Shown in pieces: positions 20,648 to 32,984 of a stretch of DNA of 64,000 nucleotides. Source of the stretch: Raphanus sativus (taxonomy: Eukaryota > Streptophyta > Magnoliopsida > Brassicales > Brassicaceae). How positions within the stretch are numbered: the first letter of the stretch is position 1; each line of letters begins with the position of its first letter. The stretch lies in contig NC_079514.1 of assembly GCF_000801105.2 (NCBI RefSeq), positions 22,422,293 to 22,486,292 on the forward strand, written 5' to 3'. The notes under the pieces were generated by a model. It searched no databases, was not told the DNA's origin, and was given only the letters and a program-made list of their open reading frames with translations. Made by a program: the position numbers and the translations under genes.

Positions 20648-21148
20648 ACGTATTTCCAACACTTGCGAAAAAGTGACAATACTATCACGGCACAGTTTAA
20701 TTTGGTTATTTAACTTAAAATCTTTGACAAAAAAAACTTAAAATGTAATGTTGAGTTTTATTTTCTTATGGAGTTTAATTTATGGACATATGAGGTGTTA
20801 GTATATGTTTCACAAATATAATGATCAATTGCACTTTTATTGTCAAAGTTTGAGTTGAATGATTTTTGATGTATATTGACAATATAAGTTTAGTAAATAC
20901 ATTATAGAATAAAATAGTGATGTCCCATGCTAACTTTTTAGAATATTTTTCTATGTTTATTTTCTTTTTATTATCATTGTGTTTGGGAGGAGATGATTTG
21001 AAAAACACCTGATGCCCCAAATGTGTAATTAATTTACCAAGTGGTGCATAGTTTTATCTGAATAAAGAAATAACATTAAAAATCTAAGCGTAGTGTTATG
21101 AATAAAAAATCTCTTGAAAATCAAAACTATACTAAAATGAGCATATAA
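20648..21148. other. AT-rich intergenic DNA
   Basis: No gene, repeat or regulatory element can be supported here. Short ORFs on the minus strand have low-complexity composition. Confidence 0.6.
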
Positions 21149-21289
21149 GACCATCTTTATCGGTTATAAAATACACGTATCTTAGCATTAAATGGACAAA
21201 AAATAAATCAAAAAAATAGGAAAAATAGAAGGACGTTAACTAAATAAGAACTTTTCTTAACGCGTCCTTGGAAGCACGTGTCTCTCTCT

Positions 21290-21603
21290 CTTAGTGAACA
21301 CGTGTCTCTCTCTCTCACGGATCTCTCTCGATGTCTCTCTCTCTTTCTACGAAGTCTGAGTTCTTTTGATTTTTGATTCTGCTTCCAAGTTAAATTCTTT
21401 TGATTCAGATTAATCAGATTCTTCTTCCTTTATAGTTGATACTGTTTGTGCCTCTCTCTCTCTCTCTTTCTGGATACACATGCTTAAATTTTCTCGAGAA
21501 TTCTCGTTTCTCCGTCACACGCGCAGTTCTCGTCTTCTCTGTCACACACTGATTTTGTTTTTCGCTACTTACCTCAACCTCTAAACATCATGGGTTTGAA
21601 GGT
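21290..21603 (+). other. captured leader-like exon with ATG and splice donor
   Basis: CT-rich microsatellite leader ('tctctctctc' at several places) followed by ATGGGTTTGAAG (21590-21601) and a donor GTACGATC, then a T-rich intron-like stretch. This looks like the first exon and start of intron 1 of a plant gene. Four codons are too few to name it. Confidence 0.4.
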
Positions 21604-22467
21604 ACGATCATATTCCCATATATCTATTCGATTACCCTTTATGTCCTGATCTACTGTTTTTTTTTTTGTTTCTGTGTATAAGCGGATCTTGTGTATGATC
21701 AGACAAGTTTTGTAATCAATCTCGCCGGTTGGGTTTGTGTCCACGATTTCTCGATTTTTTCCATTATTTTCTAGATTTTTGCTGTGTAACTCTGTTTGCT
21801 GTTGTCTTTTTATCCTTTTTGTAGTTGTGATCTCTCTTATTGATTTGTTGTTTTGCTCTGTTTTGGATAAGCCTCTCAGGACTCGATTTTGCATCTTGTT
21901 CTGTCACCAATAAGCTTATGCATTCTACAGATCAAATCTTCTTCTTCTGGATTCATGTTCACAGCTTGGCGATCAAGACTACTCACTTCTGTTCCATACG
22001 ACATCAGGAAGCATTCATATTTTCAAACTATAAAAGTTTTGTATTGTTTGTAAACATGGAAGTTTTCATCAGCTTACCTTTAGACAAAGAAGAAGTAAGA
22101 ATAGGGTTGGTCTTGGTTTGCTTCGTCCTGAGATGCTTATCCATAAGAGGGCTTGACTCTGCATATTGGATAATCAATCTCGACTCTGCATCTTGTTCTG
22201 CATATTGAATTTTTTCTTCATTGTTGTCTTACTCTTAATGTGATGCCATGTGTAGTTTAGTGTTAAAGTAATTGGGGAGTTTCTATTGTTGTACTCATTA
22301 TCTTTATGGATCTATACTTATTTTTTGTATAGTTGGTTTGAACTTTCATTAGCGTTAACATAAATTCTCATCTACCAATCTTAATATAAGCTTGATCATA
22401 TACAATTCTTTTATTGTGAATGGAATGGTTTCTTTTATGTGTTCTTGAATACCTTTGTGTCTCATAA

Positions 22468-22626
<159 letters not shown>

Positions 22627-22728
22627 TAATCACAAATTTTATTAAAGTTCCATAACAATGTCCTAAACTACAAATATTAATAAAAAATTCTAAGGACTCG
22701 CTAAGAAGTCCCAGTGATAAAGATGGTC

Positions 22729-24474
22729 TAAAGCTCTCTTAAGTTGTCCACATCAGATTGGAAAATCAGCCACTAAGAGTGCAGCATCCATCCATGTCAT
22801 CATCGATTTAATTTGTTTTGTGCTTCGCCTGATTTTGGCTCTTTGTTCCGCAGCTTAAGCCCACATCCAGTAATCCTTTCACCTTCCTCTTCCTATTATC
22901 CCCTCTTGAGTCATAAAGCTCCATCCTTTACAGGAACTTTGAACTGCCATAAAACTCTTCTGATTCCCTCAGCTTTAATCCTTATGAAGCCTCTGTTTTA
23001 ATTCAACTTCCAACCGTCATCAAATCAGTTCAACAACGCAAATCTCCCAGATTACCTCCATCACGGTTTACAAAACCCGAACAAAAAGTTGGATTCAACT
23101 AGGACGACACCGATATCACGGTCTAGAAGACCTCCCAAAGAAAACGATGTTGTGATCGGTAAAGGCTTCTTCGAGTCATTTGTCCATGGTAAGAAGAACA
23201 AGACTGTGCTTAGATCCACGTTCATGAGCCTCTAAGAGATCTGGACAAGCTGTCTCCGATCTTATCTCAAATAATTTTCTGGAGAATCATCAGATCAGTT
23301 CGAGGAATTTTCCAAGTTCACGTCGACACAGGCCAGAAAATATGGGTAACTATATGTTCCGACAAGGTTGTGATTTTCTAGCTGGTTAAATAATGGGTAC
23401 TTCAGTGTTATGAAGATCCGATCATTGATTCTCAGCAAGTGATGTTCCATAATTTTCCCAAATCTTATCGTCTTCTACTTTAAACAATGGTATGGGTGAT
23501 TATAGCCGCATTTTGAATTGTTGAGCCGGAGAATCTAATGTTTGCCATATTAAATTGACAGAAGCAGAGAAGAAGATCCTCAGCTATCTTAAATTGACAG
23601 AAGCAGAGAAGAAGATCCTCACAAAGGAGAAACTTGAGCGGAAGAAAAATGGATGTTAAGGTTTGGTTTTTTTTTTGTTCTCTTCCAACGAATAGAATAC
23701 GCGTAGTTATTTGTGCTCAAAGTTGTTTTGATCCAAGTTTTTGTGAGGTTTTTTCAGGTGGTTATAGAGGAAGATTTTGAGGAGTTTTATCAGGCCCGTG
23801 TCCACTTGCCATGAAAGATAATGCTGTTACACCATATCTTAAAGAGGAGGAAGATGATATTTCTTATTATTCACTTTGTGATTTAGAGATTTGCCTTTTT
23901 CAGAACCACTTTTACACCATATCTTAAGTTAGGATTTCTTTAGGCAGTTTCTTTGTGTTTAGTTTATGTTAAACGCAGTAGTAAGCATTGCAGGACCTGT
24001 AACGAGTGTTGAATGATTTGATCAAAATTTAAGGGTAAGGGGTTTGGTGGTTCAACACCTGAATTCAAAACTGTTTTCCTATTTGTTTGTTTACCCATAA
24101 ATTTTCTCTTATGATTTTTTTTTTTATAATCAGTGGCTCAGTAACTACGCTGAGAAAAAGAAATATACCATTTTCATACTTCTAATGGTTTGTCTTACTC
24201 ATGATGTGTATTGCCAGAAACCTATAGATCATTCAAGTCACGAGATCGACTGGATTTGTTACAACAGCTAATGATAGAAGGTGGAAGTGGAACAACAATT
24301 GACATAACCGTCAGATGTTTTGTGGACAAGAAAGGGATGGAAACCAAATTGATGTGAAGTCTTATGTAAAGTTCCCTAGATATGCTTTTGCTACTCATCA
24401 CACTTGCTTATCTCATAAAATCTGATGCAGCTTCTCTTTGCTTATGAAGTTTGTAATTTTTTGTGTTCTTACAG
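22729..24474 (+). pseudogene. decayed gene-like fragments, family not recognised
   Basis: Coding-like stretches in plus orientation: RPPKENDVVIGKGFFESFVH (about 23125-23190, stop after STFMSL), LKLTEAEKKILTKEKLERKK (about 23588-23650) and, after a GT...AG-like gap, VVIEEDFEEFYQARVHLP with a stop at about 23812. A 39-bp in-frame duplication (23551 and 23590) repeats the KLTEAEKKIL segment. The three pieces could be exons of a small protein, but frames between them are broken. I do not assign a function. The rest of the interval shows nothing. Confidence 0.35.
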
Positions 24475-25006
24475 GTTACATTGGTTTTGTTAATGGCCTA
24501 TGCTTCAGCAACCATGGGGCAGCTTTTCCTCTTCCATGTCGTTCTCATCAGAAAGGTAACTCTTACAGTCTCCTAGCCATAAAGCTAGCGGAACTACTCT
24601 GCTTTAGTTTTTTTTCTTTAACACGTGGTAAGAGACTTGAAGGGGATGAGAACATATGACTATACATTAGCAATGAGGGAGGAGAATCAGTTTACAGTAA
24701 TGGACCATTTTGATGAGTTAGATTTATCTTCAGATGAAAGCTCCGTTTTCGATTCGCCTGAAAGACCAAGACAAACGTTGATCTCAAAGTTTATGTACAA
24801 GAAAGCAAATGAGGTGAATACATAAACTCTTTATCAGTATACATCTTTTCTACTTAAAGATAATATATTGTTATCAGTAGAAACAGCAGAGACTAACATC
24901 CATAAAGATAGAAGGGGATGGGCGTTCAACTTCTTCAATGCTGATCAACAAGAAACCAGGTTTCTATGGAAGCATAGACCTATGGAAGCTGATCACCTTA
25001 AGCTGA
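24475..25006 (+). pseudogene. DHHC protein S-acyltransferase, C-terminal exons only
   Basis: Three exons with GT-AG borders, all phase 0: 24475-24555 (MAYASATMGQLFLFHVVLIR, a membrane helix), 24643-24813 (GMRTYDYTLAMREENQFTVM, then an acidic DSPERPR stretch) and 24881-25006 (KIEGDGRS, KKPGFYGSIDLWKLITLS, stop). This is the region after the last transmembrane helix of plant DHHC-type palmitoyltransferases, membrane enzymes that put palmitate on cysteines. The 125 codons are open, but the catalytic DHHC-CRD and other helices are missing upstream, and the stop falls where relatives continue. I take it as a gene fragment. Confidence 0.65.
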
Positions 25007-27685
25007 TATATCGATGAATGCAGACCTCTGCGGAAGAGTGCATAGTGTTTAATGCGTTGTGTTATCTGTGTTAGCAGATCGCGACTACACTCAATGCAAT
25101 CACTCAATTTTTTTTATGGGTGTTCTAGAATTGTTTTGGGCCCTATGCTAAATTTTATTGGTTGCAGTTGTTAAAGATTTAGAGGATGGGTCATGCGGGT
25201 CATACTTCTCAGGTAGGATCCTTGCAGTACAACCCGTCCCTTTTGATCTTAAGCTGTAAACTTTTTCCGTGGGAGAGAATATGTTTTTGCCTCTGTATGT
25301 GAAAAGAACTAATTGTCCAAATCATTCCTTTGCTTATTTATATTTCATATTTGTGGCCAAAGGACAAAGTTGTGACATGGAACCTGAGATTGTAGAAGTG
25401 ACACATCATATATGGTCCAGTATACAACATAAGCTTATATGAAAGATTTCTATCTGCAAATACTGAGATGTGTTAATGATTCTGATTATGTAGATGTGGA
25501 AAACACTGGAGAGAAGTACGGAGTTAGGTCTCCACTATATGAAACCTCAAGGAAAAAGAGGACAACAAGGCAAAGTATGGATCAGATAAGAGATGTATCC
25601 TATTGCCATTGACAGAGCGGGTGGGTTCATAACCAGTAGGCGGAATGTTTTGAATTAACCTTACATAACCTGATTGCCTACATTTTCATTGAATGAAGAT
25701 TAGAAGTTACAGCTACCTTCCTTTTTCTTTGTAGTCTAATACTGTATGTCGTAAACATTCAAGATAAATCGGAAGAGTAGACGTGGCCGTTAACAAGTAT
25801 TTGGTAAATATTAGGTTTATCTCTTTTGTTTGAGGGTTAGATTCAGTAGAATCTCTGTATCATCTTTTTGTCGTATCTGGTGAAGTTGAAGTTCTTGGAA
25901 GGACTTTAAGAATCTGAGACTTTGTGTCTGGAGTGATTGGTGCCACCTCTTCCACCGTTTCCATGATATGAATTAATTAGTATTACTGCAAAACACGAAT
26001 AATAAGTACTACATGCAAGAACAATAAAAATGATCACATAGCAATCAAGGAAGAAAAATATATTAAAATGTTTTCATTTTAACAAACAAAAATTATCCAA
26101 AAGTAATAAATTATACATTTTCTCATCTGTGCATCAAGTCATCAACTGACCAAGCGACCAACCCATCTTAGAATAAGAAGCATTATGAAGCATTATGCTT
26201 ACAGAACCTTATGTGCAGGTTGAAGCTGTTTCAACCGTAAAGCTGCCTAAGAATTGGTTGAAGTCCCAAAATTTCCTAGAACAATGTATCTTTTCTGTGA
26301 TTTGGCTCCTTGCTGTCCCCTTTGATCAATGGAGCGGAGCTTCCCCATATATTTGCTGGAGCTTGCTATTATTCCCATTATCAAGCTGAACAAAATTTAA
26401 TGAGAGAAGCACTGTGGAAGGGTTAAAGGTGGTGGTCAAACGCTTCATCAAGCAGGCGGATTTGAATATTGAGTTTATACACAATACTATCAAAGTATCA
26501 AAAATAAATGTCTTAGAATAAAAAAGAAGTGAGGCAAGTATGAGAATAATAATAATAATGCAATTTGTGGGGTTTGCAACTCAGATTGCAAGGCAGGATC
26601 AAACCGTAGCAGTCAGAATTCTCAAATTCTTAAAACCATTTTTGTTTCACAAATTATTTTACCATTTTTGTCTCATAAAATTATTTTCAGAAACACACAA
26701 AACATATATGCAATTTGTTTAATAATATTTTTTCTGTCGAACTAACATTTCATTCATAACTTAAAAACAAAGTAAGGAGAGATTGTTTACCGTGCGAGAG
26801 CTGACTTTGCCACGAAGTCAGTCTCTGAATTCTCTAAATGAGGAATAGTAATAAAGGAGAGAAACCGAGATAGTCTCAAACAAAGAACTGAAATGATAGA
26901 TGTCAAATAAGATTTAAGTTGAGTTTTCTTCAGAATTTTTTTTTAAATAGCCAAACAAAAACAAATCTAATTTAAAAAGAAAAACAGTGATGATTTTCTT
27001 ATATATCTACCATTTATGATTACAGAGAGATTTTAAGATTGGTTTGAAGTCTATCACTCAAACCTGTTTTTGAGAGGTCATTCAAAACCATGTTTGAGCA
27101 AATAGACTCGCTCTTACAAAAAGGAATGCTTGACACTACCTAATATACAAAAAAAGCCCGAACATCAAATGGTAGTGTTAATATTGAAAATTATTTCCAA
27201 AGTAAAATCTAATTACTTAAATAATTAAAATAAGAAACTGTAAAATTAACATTACATCAACTGTAAGAAAGTAAACCTTCTATAACTTTACAACTAACTT
27301 TCAAATCATGAAGCAAAATTTTCTCCCATCACAAAACAAACCTTCAAAAAAAAACAGAAATTAAACAGCAAACAATAAATGATAAATTTAAAATTTTCTT
27401 AAAATAATAAACTAAATATAAAATAAATAAAGAACCGGTTTACAAATCAGTTGGTACAACAAAAATATACAGTTCTAATTAAAAGTTATACAATTGTTTT
27501 ACGTAAAAAATAAATAATCAAGACAAAGAATATATGTAGATCTTAACTAATAATTAGCTAACTTTTTATTAATCTTACTAATATCCTATATAAATTTTTA
27601 ATAAACCACAGAAAATGTTTTAAATAGTTTTAAATTTGTATTTATTTTTGATAATTTGATAACCAGTTCCAGTGTATATCATATT
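25007..27685. other. intergenic DNA with decayed coding-like scraps
   Basis: Short plus-strand coding-like pieces occur near 25165-25215 (VVKDLEDGSCGSYFSG) and 25495-25600 (VENTGEKYGVRSPLYETSRK). Neither can be joined into a gene or named. From 26000 on the sequence is AT-rich, and I see no gene, RNA or clear repeat. Confidence 0.4.
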
Positions 27686-30535
27686 TGTAAGACCCGAACC
27701 CGACCGACTAGGCCGCACTCGATGCCTCACGTCGTTCGGTCCATACCCTGACCGAACCTCTCAATTTTTCGTGCTTTATCTATACTTTCGCCTAAGGGCG
27801 AAGTCTATGTTAGACCTTAGCTTAAGACTACCTTAGTCATCCCTAGCTTAGAACCTTTCAACTTATGCACAACGGAATATTATCTATCAACCATTGGTCT
27901 AAAACCAATCTAACACTTGTCAGGTCGAATCACCTTAGCCATGGTCAGTATACGCAACTACTACCAGCTCCGAGGTCGATCTTGAACCTAATCCAAGTCA
28001 TACAATCTGAGGTCCCATTCCCCTAACCATTCTATCTAGATCTAAGCAACATTGCTAGATCATACCTTTGCCACATCCACGGAGCTTGTTAGCTCATTGC
28101 CTCAGCTATCCCCAGCTTGTTAAACTAGCTCGTCCAGCTCAGCTGAGCTGGACCACTTCACTTGAGCTTCCATACACTCTCGTCCAGCTGATCGAGCTGC
28201 GAGGCAGCTTCGCCCAGCTCCCCGTCTACTCGTCCATCTCTCCTGTGTCTGCATAAACCCTTCCCTTGGTTACTTAGTTATTCAACCAGCCATCCCCACA
28301 GACCAAGTACCTTTGGGTCCTTAACCATTGGTCCTAAACCTAGCTTAGATCCTTTCAACTTATGCACAGCGGAATATTATCTACTTAACCATTGGTCTAA
28401 AACCAATCTAGCACTTGTCAGGTCGAATCACCTTAGCCATGGTCAGTATACACAACTACAACCAGCTCCAAGGTTGATCCTGAACCTAATCCAAGTCATA
28501 CAATAACCGAGGTTCCATTCCCCTAATCATTCTATCTAGATCTAAGAAACATTGCTAGATCATACCTTTGCCACATCCACGGAGCTTGATAGCTCATTGT
28601 ATCAGCTGACTTAGTTGTTTAGCTAGCTCATCCAGCTAGTTGAGCTAAACCACTTCACTTGAGGTTCCCTACTCTCTTCCAGCTGATCGAGCTGTGATGT
28701 AGCTCTGCCTAGCTCCCCGTCCACTCGTCCAAATCCCTTATACCTGTATAAACTCTCCCCTTAGGTACTTAGTCATTCAACCAACCATCCCCACAGACTA
28801 AGTACCTTTCGGAAGTCTTCAGCTGCAAAATCAACCTCAAGCAAACATGCTCCAAAAATTAATTAAAATTCATGACAATTCATGATAATTCCAAACTAAG
28901 AGAATGGTCCAATCAGAATTCCGAGAACCAGCCTCGATCCTATAGATCTCGGCCAAGATCAGCCAAACCGGCCATAAGGGACCATCCTTAAATCAATTAG
29001 ATAAAACTAATTAAAAACCATGATAATTCATGATAAATACCCATTAAGGGATTTCCAAAGTCGGATCTGAACAATTCTTTCAGGAACTATCAGATCTCGA
29101 CTTAACTGCCCAACCAAGACCATGGAGAGATTCCTCTGAACCGGCCAAGCCGTGGTTAAGTGCCTCCATATCTAAACAACAGAGCATTGGATTAATAATG
29201 CCCACCAGGTCCTGAGTCAATCAACCAACCACCCCACATGACTCAAAACTGATGAGTCTTCACACTTACCTAACCGGCCATGGAACCATGTCCCAATGAA
29301 CCTGATCAGTCTTGCTCTTCTTCATGGCTCTCAGCCAATCCTTTGTAACTCTTACCAACCCAAGGTTGATAACTATCATACCATATGATTCCATTACCTC
29401 ATTGCCTTGGCCTGAAGCCATTGGTAATGCAAACCATATATCTGGTTCACTCATGAACCACCATGAATCACTAGCTGTTGCATAGCATATAATTACCATC
29501 ACACATGGATGAATTAGTTCAACTATGATATGCCCCTTTCCTGAAGGTCCTTATACTTGATCTTACTAGATCTTGTGCTTCCCTTATCATGTCTGGCCAT
29601 GCTCCTCCATTGCACCCCTCTATCAAGTCTTATCACATACCTCCAGTATTGATAAGATCCATTCATGGGTCGTGCCCAGCATCCCTTCCATAAAACTTCC
29701 ATGGAACCAGTTTCTGCTTTTCATCCACCTTCAAGGCTGTACATGCCTTTGGGAGTGGAGTCCGGCCTTCTCCATTCAATTCTAACCAATTGCGTGTGTT
29801 ACCATGATTTAGAGGAAACCTAGGGTGTGTTCATCCATGATCAAACATCACCCAAGGGTCGTGCATCACTTCCACTTTAGTTCCCATGAAACTGTCTTTC
29901 TACACACATCTGCCTTTAAGGCTGTCTCAATTATTGGAAGTGCATTCCGGCCCTCCATCTTCTCTCCTGGCTATTTGTGTGTGTATTAAGGATGTAGAGG
30001 AAGCCCATGGCGTGGCAAACCATAATCAAAACACACCAGAGGGTCGTTCATAACCCTCCCCATGATTACCCACCAAAACTGCCTCTTTGCTGCCTTTGAA
30101 TGCATCTCTGTCTTGGATTGTTGAATCCGACCATCTCTCTCTTTTTCTCTGGTTTTCTTTGTGTTTCAGGGTGTAGGATGAAGCCCTGGCGTACCTGCAA
30201 AAGCAGGGACTTGCCCTCCTTTTATAGAAGAAGTGGTGGTTACTTTCCAACCATTGCACCTTTTCGGTATTAATTATGTACCCTTGAGGACGTCTGGTAA
30301 CTTGGTCTGTGGGGACGCCTTCTTTTTGTTGCGAATGAAATTCAAAAAAAAATTGCAAAATATGGATTCATGTTTTCATTGTAATTGCAAATCTTCTTTT
30401 GATTCCCTCTTCACATACATATATAACCTTCAAATGTTTTGAAAAAACCCTTAAAATGTAAAACATATATACAGTTATACACCTGAAATGGGTGTCTCTC
30501 AGGCCTCAGTACGTGTGTACCAACACTACAAGAAA
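27686..30535 (-). repeat. long LTR-like repeat (about 2.85 kb), probably a solo LTR
   Basis: On the minus strand it begins TGTTGGTACACACGTACTGA and ends GGGTTCGGGTCTTACA, i.e. TG...CA. A TATA box (CTATAAAAGGAGGG, minus, about 30225-30212) lies ~310 bases from the start, as in an LTR. It is GC-richer than its surroundings, lacks long ORFs and carries a 497-bp tandem duplication. No internal region, PBS or target duplication was found, and the right edge merges with the CACTA end. The call is therefore moderate. Confidence 0.45.
27838..28827. repeat. 497-bp tandem duplication
   Basis: The block with 'cctttcaacttatgcaca', 'cttgtcaggtcgaatcacct' and 'cctttgccacatccacggag' occurs at 27854 and again at 28351 (offset 497). 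The copies differ by scattered substitutions, concentrated in an AGCT-rich segment (agctgagctggaccac). Confidence 0.85.
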
Positions 30536-30544
30536 ACAGATGTT

Positions 30545-30960
30545 TAACGAGGGCCATTTTCCTCGTTAATTCCTCGTAAATGGAAGTTTACGAGGGAAAT
30601 GGTTTCGTCATTTATCGTCCGTCGTAACACGTTATTCCTCGCCATTTCCTCGTAAATTAGCGAGTCCTTTATTTCGTCGTAAAGACGAAGTAAACATTTC
30701 GTCGTAAGATCGTCGATCCGTTTCCTCGTAAATCACTCGCGGGCTTTTCTCGTAGAAATCACGCAAAGCTTTCATCGTTATTTAGACGTAAATTCCTTGA
30801 AAACATATCCTCGTAAATTCCACGTAATATCCTTGAAACATTTCCCTCGTAAAGACCACGTATATTCCTTGAAAAGCGATCCTCGTAAACACCTCGTACA
30901 ATATTCCTCGTAAATTCCTCGTTAAGTATCTGAAGTAAATAACTCGTATTATGCGAATTT
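30545..30960. promoter_or_regulatory. CACTA subterminal repeat array
   Basis: More than 20 short motifs of the form CTCGTAAA, CGTCGTAA and TTCCTCGTAAATTCC in both orientations within 400 bases of the terminus. In En/Spm elements such subterminal motifs bind the TnpA-type accessory protein. The binding role is from family knowledge. Confidence 0.75.
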
Positions 30961-31125
30961 TCGAATTAATAAATATTATTTAAATTTAATAATTATTAAT
31001 TTAATTTAATAAAAGTATTTAAATATTTGTTTTATGAATAAATTTTAAATAAAATTCAAATGCAATAAAATATTTTATATATAAATAAGTTTTGGATTTT
31101 ATAATACATTAACCGAAAAAAATAA

Positions 31126-32731
31126 CTAAGGCTCGTTCAGCGCCTCGTAGAATTCCTCGCTTCTCCTCGTAACATCGGCCTCGTCATGTGTGCCGGATGA
31201 CTCGCCTGGAATGGGATTTTGTTGTTTCATGTTCCCCAACAAAGTTTCCCATTCCGGATTTGTGGCCGATATAACGTCAATGAAGGCCTCGAGTCCACTC
31301 ACACGGCTTTTGGTCGCGCCCAGCTCGGAACGCAACTCAGTGACTTCTTCGGTCCGTCTCTGAGCATAAGACGATGTCGCTCTCGGAACATCATTGACAG
31401 AACTGATCCCCAACGTACATCCCTTTTTCTTAGGGACAACCTGAAAAACAAAAAAAATTATATTTGTTATAGTTAAATTTAAAAGTTAAAAAACTAAAAT
31501 GTTAAATTACCTCCTCGTAAATCTTATCCACTTCAGTTGTGGATAAGGTAACGGGTAATCCGTCGGCGGACTGCTGGGTCAGCTGAGTCTGGCGCTCTTC
31601 AACACGAGCAACTACGTCGTTGTAGATTTGCTCGGACTTGCCATCTAAAAACTGGCCCCCTTGTTCTTGTGGGTCCGCTCGTAAAGTTCCGGAAGAGTCG
31701 GGAGACGTCCCAACTCTTTGGCCTAAAAACATTTAAAAAAATTGTTAAAAATATATTTATATTAAAAAAATAATTAAAAAAATAATTATTTAATTACGTA
31801 CCATTTCCAAACAGACACTAGCATGGGGTTTTTGGCCCGTAGAGTGTTGCATCGGGCCGTTACCGTGCTCGTCTACCGTGTTACGGGCGGCAGAGCAAAT
31901 AGCTGCGATTCTCTGGGAGTCGGGATCCTTCCAGTAACGGATGAGGCCATCCCAAATATCCGTGGCAAGCTCAGCGGGTTTGCCACGCTTGTACCCCTTG
32001 ACGATCCAGTCACCCTTCCAGTTGCAGACCGTGTCCGACAAGCGAACTTGCGCCTTCGCGTAAAACGCCTTTCTCACTCTCTCACTGACCCCGATAGACC
32101 AATGATACTTTTGCTGCAAAAAAAAAATATTAATAATCTGTTATTTAAAATATATATATATAAAATAATTAATTAATAGAATTACTTACAGCGTAAATCT
32201 TGAACCACGTCTTTCTGATGTAGATCGGCGTCTTTTCCAGTTTGGATGCGCCATGGAGAAGTAACCTTTAATCGTCTCGGTTACATCCGTTGCAAGGCAA
32301 TTGTCAACCCCAAACCTGAAAAAAAAATGAAAGTTTAAATTATTTAATGAAGTTATAAAATAATTTTTTAAAAAATGCACATACCACATAGTCCCATCGG
32401 GTCTGTCGGGGTCTACGATTGGTAAACCAGCTCTGTCTGGCATACCGAGAATATCCTCGACAGTGTACTGCGAGAAGGGAACAGTAGGTGGCACCATCAG
32501 ATCGGAATGAACAGCGCCAGGGATCTGAGGAGGAGCCTTCGGAGGAGCCACCGGAGGAGCCATCGGAGGAGCCATCGGAGGGAAGAAGTGCTGAGTCTCG
32601 GGAACAGACTCCTGATCCGAAGAACCGGAACCGCCGGCACCTGAAGAAGAACCTGGCGGGTCTAACTGACTACCAGGCTCACCGAACATCTCTCTGTAGT
32701 GAGCAGTAAGCATGTTCTTGCGAACCTGCAA
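31126..32731 (-). pseudogene. CACTA accessory protein gene (Transposase_24 / Ptta-En-Spm type), frameshifted
   Basis: Minus-strand exons: from 32731 (LTAHYREMFGEPGSQL, a Pro/Ala-rich MAPP repeat, then YTVEDILGMPDRAGLPIVDP), 32315-32190 (FGVDNCLATDVTETIKGYFS), 32116-31800 (QKYHWSIGVSERVRKAFYAK, GYKRGKPAELATDIWDGLI), about 31725-31510 (AKELGRLPTLPELYERTHKN, then DGKSEQIYNDVVARVEERQT) and 31440-31126 (coiled coil [20 protein letters not shown]). One base is missing after HPNWK and there is a frame change after KNKG, so the product is broken. The intact family member binds element ends during transposition. Confidence 0.75.
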
Positions 32732-32984
32732 AAATATTTTGTTTTGAGTTTATGATCATCAATAATTAAAAATCTATCAACAATAATCAATACTAACGAA
32801 CCTAAAATCCGTAAACCTATCTAAATTCCCTAAACTAACCACCTAATATATTCTAAACTAATTATGGGAGCGAGGAAATTACCATTTTCGAAGGAGAGAG
32901 GAATGGGAGAGGAGTTGGAGAGAAATTGGAGAGGAACTTGGGACGAAATGGAGAGTGTGAGGTTTGTTGTATATAAAACTTACG

